Counted from the stretch's first letter, positions 1 through 6,553 are shown. The stretch is DNA of 7,227 nt from Muribaculaceae bacterium (GCA_029056365.1 JAIDBM010000324.1:1-7227), one strand, 5' to 3'. Made by a program: numbers and translations. Notes: generated by a model not told the origin, from the letters alone.

Positions 1-19
1 AGATGGGGATAAGAGACAG
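1..19 (+). other. Probable Nextera (Tn5 mosaic-end) adapter remnant
   Basis: The first 19 bases match the Tn5 mosaic-end/Nextera sequence AGATGTGTATAAGAGACAG at 17 of 19 positions and in perfect register with the start of the window. The only differences are T to G at positions 6 and 8, the kind of change expected from low-quality Illumina calls at read ends. The protein homology of the following gene begins directly after it (about base 20). This is therefore most likely untrimmed library adapter at a contig end and not genomic DNA. The match is seen directly; the artefact explanation is an inference from knowledge of the adapter. Confidence 0.88.
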
Positions 20-20
20 G

Positions 21-836
21 AGCGAGTATTACCGCGCATGCGGCGACGAGGAGTCGCTCAAGGCGGCCATGAGTCTGTTCGACTGCATAGAGCAACACAG
101 CCGCGACCGTGAAAAAGGCGGTTATATCGAGGCTGCCACCCGGGAGTGGCTGCCTATCGACGATATGCGCCTGAGCGAAAAAGATTCCAACGCTTCAAAG
201 ACGATGAACACTCATCTGCATATCATCGAGGGCTATACAGCTCTGTTGCGCGTGAGCGGCGATGAGCGTGTGCGTGAAGCAACGGTATCGCTGCTGCGGA
301 TTTTCCTCGACCGTATAATCGATAGAACTACCGGGCACTTGAACCTGTTTTTCAACAACGACTGGGAGCGTGAAGACGACACATATTCATATGGCCATGA
401 CATAGAGGCTTCGTGGCTTCTGGTCGAGGCTGCCGAAGTGATAGGCGATCCGGCACTTATGGCTGAAACTCTTGAGCTGTGCCGGAAGGTGGCTTTGGCC
501 GCGATTGAAGGGCGCAATGCCGACGGCTCGATGATTTACGAACGCCATGCCGACGGACGTCTCGACCGGGAACTCCACTGGTGGGTTCAGGCCGAGAACG
601 TGGTGGGGCAGATGTATCTGGCCGCCTATCATGATATGCCGGAACAGCTTGCGAAGGCACAGGAGACATTCGCTTATATCGAGCGTGAACTTGTGGATCA
701 TGAAAACGGCGAATGGTACTGGAGCCGCATGCCTGACGGCAGTGTAAACCGGCGCGACGACAAGGCCGGATTCTGGAAGTGCCCGTATCATAACGGGCGT
801 GCCTGTCTTGAAGGTCTGCGCCTGCTCGGATGTTAA
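21..836 (+). CDS. Cellobiose 2-epimerase (AGE superfamily), N-terminally truncated by the contig end
   Basis: This is the C-terminal part of a cellobiose 2-epimerase, which epimerises the reducing-end sugar of beta-1,4 disaccharides (cellobiose to glucosyl-mannose, mannobiose to mannosyl-glucose). It is a cytoplasmic step of mannan use in Bacteroidetes. Numbering from the apparent ATG at base 3, the (alpha/alpha)6-barrel motifs are all present: NTHLHIIE (His71, His73), GHDIEASW (His132, Glu135, Trp138), HWWVQAE (Trp193, Trp194, Glu198) and KCPYHNGR (His263). From memory of the Ruminococcus albus enzyme these correspond to His184, His243/Glu246/Trp249, Trp303/Trp304/Glu308 and His374; the 131-residue spacing between the two catalytic histidines is the same. 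About 110 N-terminal residues are missing. The frame stays open to base 3, but that ATG and the first residues (MGIRD) come from adapter sequence, so the real codons start at about base 21. Downstream is a strong terminator. N-acylglucosamine 2-epimerase is the nearest alternative, less likely given the motifs. Confidence 0.9.
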   Translation, partial: SEYYRACGDEESLKAAMSLFDCIEQHSRDREKGGYIEAATREWLPIDDMRLSEKDSNASKTMNTHLHIIEGYTALLRVSGDERVREATVSLLRIFLDRIIDRTTGHLNLFFNNDWEREDDTYSYGHDIEASWLLVEAAEVIGDPALMAETLELCRKVALAAIEGRNADGSMIYERHADGRLDRELHWWVQAENVVGQMYLAAYHDMPEQLAKAQETFAYIERELVDHENGEWYWSRMPDGSVNRRDDKAGFWKCPYHNGRACLEGLRLLGC

Positions 837-856
837 AACTAATAGCCGCTTAATAT

Positions 857-902
857 AAAAAAGTCCGGAATATCCGCATTGACGGGTATTCCGGACTTTT
901 TT
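857..902. terminator. Strong bidirectional intrinsic terminator
   Basis: A perfect 16-bp inverted repeat has arms 857-872 (AAAAAAGTCCGGAATA) and 887-902 (TATTCCGGACTTTTTT). The stem can extend inward by a G-T wobble and three GC pairs (874-876 with 883-885), leaving a loop of about 6 nt. The arms end in A6 and T6, so a U-tract forms on either strand. It lies between the stop codons of the convergent epimerase (+) and ABC-F (-) genes and should serve both. Confidence 0.92.
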
Positions 903-928
903 ATTGCAAAAACTTTTTTATTGCATAA
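895..928. repeat. 17-bp tandem duplication beside the terminator
   Basis: Two adjacent 17-bp units, 895-911 and 912-928, share ACTTTTTTATTGCA exactly and differ at only one of 17 positions. The first unit includes the T-tract of the terminator, so the U-tract is effectively duplicated. It looks like a local replication-slippage duplication in non-coding DNA. Confidence 0.75.
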
Positions 929-942
929 TTGGCTATTATGCA
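922..942. repeat. AT-rich inverted repeat downstream of the ABC-F gene
   Basis: TGCATAAT (922-929) and ATTATGCA (935-942) form a perfect 8-bp inverted repeat around a 5-nt spacer. It lies 12 nt beyond the ABC-F stop codon on the minus strand. There is no T-run directly after it on that strand, so it may be a 3' stem-loop but is not a convincing terminator by itself. Confidence 0.5.
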
Positions 943-954
943 TTATTATCGAAT

Positions 955-2847
955 TCAAGAGCGTTCGTCAAGTTCCAGCCAGCGGAGTTCCTTTTCATCG
1001 ATTTCTTCGGTCAGCGCGGTGTACCGACGGCTGTGTTCCTCGATGTCGGGGTCCGGCTCGCCGCTGTTGAAAATGGCTTCAAGTTTCTCTTTTTCAGAGT
1101 TAAGTGCTGCAAGTTCAGCTTCAAGCGCCTCGTATTCGCGCCGTTCCTTGTAGCTTAGCTTAGCCTGGCGGGCCTGGCGCCGGGTGGCTTCGCTGGCGGG
1201 TGTTTCCGCTGTTTTCGGCGGAGTGGACTGTCTGTCGCGGTCGGAGTGCTGCTCTGTGCCGGTGTTTCTGTTTTCGCAGTATTGCCGGTAGTCGCTGTAG
1301 TTGCCGGGGAAGTCGCGCAGTTCTCCGTCGCCTTCCATAACCAGCAGATGGTCGACGATATTGTCGAGGAAGTAACGGTCGTGGCTTATCACAATAAGGC
1401 AGCCTTTGAAATTCGACAGATATTCCTCCAGAATACCCAGGGTTACGATGTCAAGGTCGTTTGTCGGCTCGTCGAGAATCAGGAAGTTAGGCTGCCGCAT
1501 CAGTACGGTGGCCAGATGCAGACGGCACCGCTCGCCTCCGCTCAGGGTGTGGATATATTTCTGCTGGTCGGGAACGGAGAATAGGAACTTCTGCAGATAT
1601 TGCATCGGGGCGATGCTTTCGCCAGTAGAGAGCTGGATGTCTTCGGCAATTTCGGTAACGGCATCTATCACCCGTTTGTTTTTGTCGAAATCGATGCCTT
1701 GCTGGCTGTAGTAGCCGAAGCGTACGGTAGTTCCTACCTCCCATTCGCCGGAGTCTGGAGCGATGATGCCTTGGAGAAGCTTTACGAAGGTTGATTTGCC
1801 CACGCCGTTCTGGCCTATGATTCCCATGCGGTCGAAACGGGCGAAGGTGTAGTTGAAGTCGCGGAGAATTGTTTTGTTTCCGAACGCCTTGCAGATGTTT
1901 TTGGCTTCGAATATCTTGTTTCCGATATAGCTTGAGTTTCCTTCAAGCCGTATGTTTCGTTCTTCAAGGTTCAGGCGCGAACGTTCTTTAAGGTCGTAGT
2001 ATGCATCGATGCGGTACTTGGCTTTGCCCGCGCGGGCCTGTGGCTGGCGGCTCATCCAGTCCTGCTCCTTGCGCAGGGTGTTTTTCACCTTTGCCAGTTC
2101 GGCGCCCATGGCCTCGATTCGTTCAGAGCGCCGACGAAGATAGTAGTCGTAATTGCCGTCGTAGGTGAAGGCCGACGCCCGGTCGATTTCGATTATGCGG
2201 TTGCATACCCGGTCGAGGAAGTAGCGGTCGTGTGTCACCATGAGTATGGCCATGCGGCTTCGGCGGAGATAGTTTTCGAGCCATTCGATAATTTCGATGT
2301 CGAGGTGGTTGGTAGGCTCGTCGAGCATTATCAGATCGGGTTCGCGCATTATCTCGCGTGCAAGTGCCAGACGTTTGCGCTGTCCGCCCGAGAGTTGTTC
2401 GATAGGTTTGTCGAACTCGGTAAGGTGCAGACGTGTAAGCAGCTGGCGCAGGCGGTCTTCATAGTCCCATGCTCCGAGTGAGTCCATCCGGTGCGATGCA
2501 TCGCTGAGAGATTCGTTGTCGCCGCTGGCGAGTGCGTGCTCATAATCTTTTATAGCCAGGGCTTCGGGAGAGTCGGAGTCGAGGGCGCCTTCGATGGTGG
2601 AGGCGCCCTCGCGGAATTTCGGTTCCTGCTCCAGGTAGGCCACGTTCAGACTGCGACGCCATGTTATGGAACCGCTGTCGGCATCGGTATGCCCGGCAAT
2701 AACATCGAGCAGGGTCGATTTCCCGGTTCCGTTTTTAGCTATGATGCCGATTTTATCGCCTTCGTTTATACCGAAAGTAATGTCGGCGAACAGCATACGG
2801 TCGCCAACGCTTTTGGTAAGGCCTTCGAGTTGCAGGTATGTCTCCAT
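955..2847 (-). CDS. uup: ABC-F family ATPase, Uup-like
   Basis: A 630-residue soluble protein with two ABC ATPase domains and no membrane segments, as in the ABC-F family, whose members bind the ribosomal E site or act in ribosome assembly and rescue. Domain 1 has Walker A (A37 to T45, NGTGKST), signature LSGGQ (152-156), Walker B LIMLDEP (172-178) and a switch His at 206. Domain 2 has Walker A GQNGVGKST (345-353), LSGGE (435-439), LILDEP (456-461) and His489. Between them (about 238-290) is the charged helical linker with KEQDWMSRQPQARAGKAK, typical of Uup-type ABC-F proteins. After a polar low-complexity stretch (about 528-556), a C-terminal coiled coil (about 563-630, LSYKERREYEALEAEL) matches the Uup C-terminal domain. 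In domain 1 the first glycine of the P-loop is Ala37. The ATG follows the amylase stop by 2 nt, so translation is probably coupled. The drug-resistance ABC-F subgroups usually lack this C-terminal domain, so a housekeeping role is favoured. Confidence 0.93.
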   Translation of the reverse strand: METYLQLEGLTKSVGDRMLFADITFGINEGDKIGIIAKNGTGKSTLLDVIAGHTDADSGSITWRRSLNVAYLEQEPKFREGASTIEGALDSDSPEALAIKDYEHALASGDNESLSDASHRMDSLGAWDYEDRLRQLLTRLHLTEFDKPIEQLSGGQRKRLALAREIMREPDLIMLDEPTNHLDIEIIEWLENYLRRSRMAILMVTHDRYFLDRVCNRIIEIDRASAFTYDGNYDYYLRRRSERIEAMGAELAKVKNTLRKEQDWMSRQPQARAGKAKYRIDAYYDLKERSRLNLEERNIRLEGNSSYIGNKIFEAKNICKAFGNKTILRDFNYTFARFDRMGIIGQNGVGKSTFVKLLQGIIAPDSGEWEVGTTVRFGYYSQQGIDFDKNKRVIDAVTEIAEDIQLSTGESIAPMQYLQKFLFSVPDQQKYIHTLSGGERCRLHLATVLMRQPNFLILDEPTNDLDIVTLGILEEYLSNFKGCLIVISHDRYFLDNIVDHLLVMEGDGELRDFPGNYSDYRQYCENRNTGTEQHSDRDRQSTPPKTAETPASEATRRQARQAKLSYKERREYEALEAELAALNSEKEKLEAIFNSGEPDPDIEEHSRRYTALTEEIDEKELRWLELDERS

Positions 2848-2849
2848 TG

Positions 2850-4301
2850 TCAGATTGCGTATAGTATGTATGTGGTCAGAGGCGCGAGTTTGCCTTCGAC
2901 CTTTGACTTTTTAACCGAGAAGCGCGTTCCGCTCACAGCATCGGCGTATTCTCCGTCGGGCAGGGTGGTGGGGAGTTTGATTTTCTGTTCTTTTCCGCTG
3001 AAGTTCACCAGTGCGGCTCCTTCGTTGCCACGGGCCACTTCGGCCACGGCACCGTTGTCGCTGAAGAACAGCTGTTCCGGCTTGCCGTTCATTTCGGAGC
3101 GGAATCGGTTTGCGGCCACTACCTGCGGATGCTTGAACTCGTCGTTTCCGGGTTCGCCTATGCGGTTGTTGCCCCAGTAGTTCTCGCGTGTGCTTCCGGC
3201 AGGGCGGCTGTAGAACAGCGGACGACCGCCGTCGCGCGAGGCGAGGAACACCCATCCGGTGCGGATCTGGTCGTCGGTCAGGCCTGCCGATTCGTGTGCG
3301 TTACAATAGGTGTCGTGGCTTTCAACCCAGGTTACAAGGTGTTTCGGGTTTACCGGGTGATGCCAGTCGGCAAGATTCTCCACACGGGTGTCGCCGGTTT
3401 CAAGCACATGGCGAAGCGCGTGTCCGTAAGCGCTTGCTGTCTGGTCCATATATTCGGCGTATTCGGTTTCTTTAACGTTTTTGTCCTGCAGCACTTCGCC
3501 GTAGATGTATATGCTGTCGGGCATCATCATCCACAGGCCGCCTACCGGTTTGCGTCCGGTGGCTACGTCCCAGAAATCGTTTGTCAGTCCGGCTTCCTCA
3601 ACCTTTGGGTCGAGCGGGTCGGACGGCAGACCGATGTGTTTGGCGGTATCGTAGCGGAATCCGCGTGCGCCAAGGTTAATCAGGTCGTTCACATATTGCA
3701 TGTAATATTTCTGGAAAAGAGGGTTTTCGGTGTTTACATCCGGCAGACCGCCCATTTCGCCTGTGGTGCACTGCAGTCGGTTGTTGTAATCGCGTATCGG
3801 GGTGAATCCGTTGGCGTGATACAGGTTCTCGTGGCCGCCTACGGCATTGTCGAGACCCGGAAGCACGGCCTTGTGGTCGATTGCCGTATGGTTGGGCAGA
3901 ACGTCCACTATCACTTTCACGTTATAGCGGTATGCGCTGTCGCACATGTTCCGGAATGCATCGCGGTTGCCAAGCATGTAGTTGCCGATGGTCCAGTCGG
4001 TGGGCTGGTAGTAATAGTACCATTTTCCTTTTTCGGCTGAATTCTCGTCGGAGAAGAGTGCCATGCCTCCGCCATCGCCTATGTAGCAGGCCTGTGCCGG
4101 CGATGTCTGTACATAGTCGTATCCGGCATCGGCTATTTCTTTCATATGGCGGGCGATGTTGTCGAACGACCAGGTCCAGGCATGGAGTATCACATCGGAA
4201 CCGGCGTCTTTGAGCTGGGCCGCATTCGGTGCGGACGCTATTGCCGGGAGGCCGGCCGAGGCTGCCAGGCCGGCTGAAACAATGAGGTTTAAGAATTTCA
4301 T
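2850..4301 (-). CDS. Exported alpha-amylase, GH13 (AmyE-like, probably subfamily 28)
   Basis: A 483-residue secreted glycoside hydrolase that should cleave alpha-1,4 links in starch or maltodextrins. Residues 1 to about 22 form a Sec signal peptide (MKFLNLIVSAGLAASAG, likely cut near AIA). There is no lipobox cysteine, so the enzyme is probably periplasmic and not a surface lipoprotein like SusG. The four GH13 regions are in order: DVLPNH (133-138), GFRYDTAKH (214-222, nucleophile Asp218), YGEVLQ (267-272, acid/base Glu269) and WVESHDTY (325-332, Asp330). The last motif and the following stretch up to LFYSRP closely resemble Bacillus subtilis AmyE. A C-terminal beta domain (about 405-483, NGAVAEVARG) follows. 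No starch-binding module is present, and all catalytic residues are intact. It is the middle gene of a minus-strand cluster, 31 nt after the cvfB-like gene and 2 nt before the ABC-F gene. I see no Bacteroidetes-type promoter in the 31-nt gap, so transcription from upstream is likely. Confidence 0.93.
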   Translation of the reverse strand: MKFLNLIVSAGLAASAGLPAIASAPNAAQLKDAGSDVILHAWTWSFDNIARHMKEIADAGYDYVQTSPAQACYIGDGGGMALFSDENSAEKGKWYYYYQPTDWTIGNYMLGNRDAFRNMCDSAYRYNVKVIVDVLPNHTAIDHKAVLPGLDNAVGGHENLYHANGFTPIRDYNNRLQCTTGEMGGLPDVNTENPLFQKYYMQYVNDLINLGARGFRYDTAKHIGLPSDPLDPKVEEAGLTNDFWDVATGRKPVGGLWMMMPDSIYIYGEVLQDKNVKETEYAEYMDQTASAYGHALRHVLETGDTRVENLADWHHPVNPKHLVTWVESHDTYCNAHESAGLTDDQIRTGWVFLASRDGGRPLFYSRPAGSTRENYWGNNRIGEPGNDEFKHPQVVAANRFRSEMNGKPEQLFFSDNGAVAEVARGNEGAALVNFSGKEQKIKLPTTLPDGEYADAVSGTRFSVKKSKVEGKLAPLTTYILYAI

Positions 4302-4332
4302 GTATGCTATCTTTAGATTTGTAAGTATGTAA

Positions 4333-5169
4333 TCAGTTCACGGTTTTCTTTATGCCATGGGGTGTTATTTCAATCGTATGGCGTTTGTAGAGGTAGCTGA
4401 GGGCCCGTTTGAAGTCTTTTTTCGAACAGTCGAAACTCCGGCGTATTTCCTCGGGCGACGAATTGTCGCCCAGCGGCATGGCTCCGCCGTTGCGTTCAAG
4501 CCGTGCGGTGATTTTTTCGGCAAGGGCCTGGATGCGGTCGAGCGCGGCGCCCGGCAGACTCAGGTCGATTTTACCGTCGGGGCGCACATATTTCACATAT
4601 GCGTCGACAACTTCCTCGACTTCCAGCGGACGTGTGAGCTCGTTTTCGTAGAACAGACCGTCGAAGAGGTTGTCGACGATGGCCTTGTAACCCAGGTCGC
4701 TGTGCTGGTATACAAGGGCGCGTACCTTTTGTCCGGGGGTGTATTCCGGCGGCACATTGCCGAGGTATTTGTTGATTTTTGCAGTGGCCACGACTCTTCC
4801 GGTCTCATGGTCGAGATACACGTATACCAGATATATGCCGCCCGGACGCATTTTCACTTTCTGTTCTGAAAACGGCACCAGAAGGTGTTTCTGCGGTATT
4901 CCCCAGTCGAGGAAAGCCCCGATACGGTTCACGTCCACCACCTGAAGGTATGCGAATTCGCCTACCTGTGCGTATGGAATCTCGGTAGTGGCCACCGGAC
5001 GGTCTTCCGAGTCGTTGTAAACGAATACTTTTATTGAATCGCCGGTGTTGATGTCTTCCGGCACATAACGTGCCGGAAGAAGAACTTCGTTGCCTTCGTT
5101 GTCGCTGAGGTAAACGCCGAAATCCACCCGGCGCTCCACAGTAAGAGTGTTGTATTTGCCTGTTTGCAT
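4333..5169 (-). CDS. cvfB: CvfB-like S1-domain RNA-binding protein
   Basis: A 278-residue cytoplasmic protein of the CvfB/YitL family, in which S1-like OB folds and a C-terminal winged helix bind RNA; Staphylococcus aureus CvfB affects virulence gene expression. Visible order: first S1-like domain (about 4-62, GKYNTLTVERRVDFGVYL and VLLPARYVP), a second (about 68-132, AYLQVVDVNRIGAFLDWG and KHLLVPFSEQ), a third (about 142-206, GQKVRALVY to DGKIDLSLP), then a winged helix (about 210-275, SPEEIRRSFDCSKKDFKRAL and a final ITPHGIK). The length is normal and the start matches the family's usual opening (short residues then GKYN.L.V). It is the first gene of the minus-strand cluster with the amylase and ABC-F genes, so two of the three products are RNA or ribosome related. 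The role in Bacteroidales is not established; the symbol rests on family resemblance. Confidence 0.9.
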   Translation of the reverse strand: MQTGKYNTLTVERRVDFGVYLSDNEGNEVLLPARYVPEDINTGDSIKVFVYNDSEDRPVATTEIPYAQVGEFAYLQVVDVNRIGAFLDWGIPQKHLLVPFSEQKVKMRPGGIYLVYVYLDHETGRVVATAKINKYLGNVPPEYTPGQKVRALVYQHSDLGYKAIVDNLFDGLFYENELTRPLEVEEVVDAYVKYVRPDGKIDLSLPGAALDRIQALAEKITARLERNGGAMPLGDNSSPEEIRRSFDCSKKDFKRALSYLYKRHTIEITPHGIKKTVN

Positions 5170-5171
5170 AA

Positions 5172-5206
5172 CAAAGATAACGTAAAAAAAGTGAAAATAT
5201 TGTCAA
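5172..5206 (-). promoter_or_regulatory. Candidate promoter of the cvfB cluster, very close to the start codon
   Basis: Read on the minus strand, TATCTTTG (5179-5172) fits the Bacteroidetes -7 consensus TAnnTTTG exactly. Upstream at 5206-5201 is TTGACA; the usual TTTG at -33 is absent, with only CTTG (5207-5204) at a longer-than-usual distance of 24 nt. The -7 box ends 2 nt before the ATG, which would place the transcript start at or next to the start codon. Either the mRNA is leaderless or this octamer is a chance match and the true promoter lies elsewhere. Confidence 0.45.
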
Positions 5207-5282
5207 GCAGGCTCAAATTGCCCGATATTCACCGGGAAACAGCTTTTTTGACCACGCAGTATTGGATTTTTCAGAAGAAATT

Positions 5283-5314
5283 TTTGCCGGATTCGCAATG
5301 ATTATATATCTTTG
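5283..5314 (+). promoter_or_regulatory. Bacteroidetes sigma-ABfr-type promoter for the SPFH/Arc-like operon
   Basis: TTTG (5283-5286), then exactly 20 nt, then TATCTTTG (5307-5314): this fits the -33 TTTG / -7 TAnnTTTG pattern with standard spacing. Transcription should start near 5319, giving a leader of roughly 25 nt rich in A and T (TATTATAATAATATC and onwards) with no Shine-Dalgarno, as is usual in Bacteroidetes. Its position settles the start of the next gene at 5346, because the upstream in-frame ATG at 5262 lies before the promoter. Confidence 0.85.
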
Positions 5315-5345
5315 TATTATAATAATATCAAAACAATATCACATT

Positions 5346-6308
5346 ATGGACAACAACAGAGAATATGCTTATGAGGGCCGTGTGAGAAGCGGTTTCCCGA
5401 TGCTCGCGCTTGTGCTGGCGCTGCCGGTGCTGGCTGCCGCATTGTTTCTTTTCTTTCCGTTCTGGCTTATGTGGATACCTGCAATAGTGGCCTTTATGGT
5501 GTTTGTGAGCGAGATAATACTTATATGCGGCTTTTTTGTGCTTCAGCCCAATCAGGCCAGAGTGATGATATTTTTCGGAGAATACCGTGGCACATTCCGG
5601 CGCACCGGCTTCTTCTGGGTGAATCCGTTTATTACCAGGAAGCGCATATCGCTGCGTATCCGCAACAAGGATATAGCTCCGATAAAGGTGAACGACAAGG
5701 TTGGTAATCCGGTGATGATAGGCATGGTGCTTGTATGGAAGGTGAACGATACCTACCGTGCGGTGTTTGATGTCGACACCAGTTCGGAGTCGCTGGTTTC
5801 GGTGGGAGCCGACGGCAAGCTTCAGACAACAGAAGGCGGGAACGTGTCGAAGGGTCTCGATGCGTTTGTAGGAATACAGAGCGATGCGGCACTGCGAGAG
5901 GTTACCGGACGATATGCCTATGATGAAGATGGAATAAGTCATAACGAAATAACGCTGCGCAGCGATGGCCACGAGATAAATGAGCAGCTTGAGGCAAAGC
6001 TCAACGAACGCCTTGCCATGGCCGGCATAGAAGTAGTGGAGGCGCGTCTGAATTATCTGGCCTATGCTCCGGAGATAGCAGCGGTGATGTTGCGCCGTCA
6101 GCAGGCCTCGGCCATTATTTCCGCACGCGAGAAAATAGTGGAAGGAGCTGTGTCGATGGTGAAAATGGCGCTCGACCAGCTTGAAGACGAGCGCATTGTG
6201 TCGCTCGACGACGAAAGAAAGGCCGCCATGGTGAGCAATCTGCTGGTTGTGCTCTGTGCCGACGAGCCGGCTCAGCCTGTATTGAACACCGGAACACTAT
6301 ATCAATAG
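5346..6308 (+). CDS. Membrane-anchored SPFH/band-7 domain protein
   Basis: A 320-residue stomatin/prohibitin/flotillin/HflK-type protein. After a short polar N-terminus (MDNNREYAYEGRVRSG) come two closely spaced hydrophobic segments (about 17-38, LALVLALPVLAAALFLFF, and about 42-65), suggesting a membrane hairpin. The SPFH domain follows (about 66-250): LQPNQARVMIFFGEYRGTF, GFFWVNPF, KVNDKVGNPVMIGMVLVWKV, and the helical part ending YAPEIAAVMLRRQQASAIISARE, a family hallmark. The C-terminus (about 255-303) is an amphipathic helix region, and the last residues are LNTGTLYQ. SPFH proteins assemble into large membrane rings or microdomains; the partner or substrate here is unknown. I chose 5346 over the upstream in-frame ATG at 5262 because of the promoter at 5283-5314. 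The stop is 2 nt from the start of the Arc-like gene, so the two are almost certainly co-translated. Confidence 0.9.
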   Translation: MDNNREYAYEGRVRSGFPMLALVLALPVLAAALFLFFPFWLMWIPAIVAFMVFVSEIILICGFFVLQPNQARVMIFFGEYRGTFRRTGFFWVNPFITRKRISLRIRNKDIAPIKVNDKVGNPVMIGMVLVWKVNDTYRAVFDVDTSSESLVSVGADGKLQTTEGGNVSKGLDAFVGIQSDAALREVTGRYAYDEDGISHNEITLRSDGHEINEQLEAKLNERLAMAGIEVVEARLNYLAYAPEIAAVMLRRQQASAIISAREKIVEGAVSMVKMALDQLEDERIVSLDDERKAAMVSNLLVVLCADEPAQPVLNTGTLYQ

Positions 6309-6310
6309 GC

Positions 6311-6490
6311 ATGGACAAGGAAAAGCCTAAGAACAAAGGCTTTCTGCTCCGGCTCGATGCCTCTGCGATGGAACTTGTGGAGAAATGGGCGGCGCAGGAA
6401 TTCCGTTCGGTAAACGGCCAGTTGCAGTGGATTGTAGCCGATGCGCTGCGGCGTTACGGACGAATTAAAGACAAGGATAATAACAGCTGA
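6311..6490 (+). CDS. Small Arc-like ribbon-helix-helix protein
   Basis: A 59-residue basic protein starting at the ATG two bases after the SPFH stop (TAG-GC-ATG) and ending TGA. After a charged start (MDKEKPKNK) comes GFLLRLD, fitting the DNA-contacting beta strand of ribbon-helix-helix proteins; then helix A (about 17-33, ASAMELVEKWAAQEFRS) and helix B (about 34-51, VNGQLQWIVADALRRYGR) with a lysine- and asparagine-rich tail. The order and the FRSVNGQ turn are typical of Arc-family small proteins encoded next to SPFH genes in many bacteria. It probably dimerises and may bind DNA, possibly regulating its own operon; that is inference. No toxin gene is adjacent, so it should not be called an antitoxin on this evidence. 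A terminator follows 12 nt later. Confidence 0.88.
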   Translation: MDKEKPKNKGFLLRLDASAMELVEKWAAQEFRSVNGQLQWIVADALRRYGRIKDKDNNS

Positions 6491-6502
6491 CAGCAGAACA
6501 TA

Positions 6503-6536
6503 CAAAAGGCCGCTCAATAATCTGAGCGGCCTTTTG
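6503..6536. terminator. Bidirectional intrinsic terminator
   Basis: Perfect 14-bp inverted repeat: CAAAAGGCCGCTCA (6503-6516) and TGAGCGGCCTTTTG (6523-6536), with a 6-nt loop. The GC-rich stem is flanked by A4 and T4, so it can act on both strands. It sits between the convergent Arc-like (+) and GH32 (-) genes, 12 nt after the former stop and 17 nt after the latter. Confidence 0.88.
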
Positions 6537-6553
6537 TTATTGAAGCGTGATTT

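Noticed and set aside
895..942. CRISPR-like or mobile-element end
   Set aside because: Only two short A/T-rich units directly abutting, with no spacers, no transposase and no target-site duplication.
955..2847. Antibiotic-resistance ABC-F protein
   Set aside because: The linker and C-terminal coiled coil are of the Uup type, which points to a housekeeping factor. No resistance-type features or mobile context are visible.
2491..3180. Plus-strand open frame of 229 codons across the amylase/ABC-F junction
   Set aside because: Antisense to two well-supported genes, with no recognisable domain or promoter.
3129..4040. Long plus-strand open frame (303 codons) opposite the amylase
   Set aside because: It lies wholly antisense to an intact GH13 gene with all catalytic motifs, and its translation resembles no family I know. 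It is a shadow of high-GC codon bias.
5262..5345. N-terminal extension of the SPFH protein from an upstream in-frame ATG (28 extra residues, partly hydrophobic)
   Set aside because: The extension spans the -33/-7 promoter at 5283-5314, so it would not be transcribed from that promoter. The start at 5346 has the usual A-rich leader.
6311..6490. Antitoxin of a toxin-antitoxin pair
   Set aside because: The RHH fold suggests it, but the partner is an SPFH membrane protein, not a toxin, and no other small gene is adjacent.
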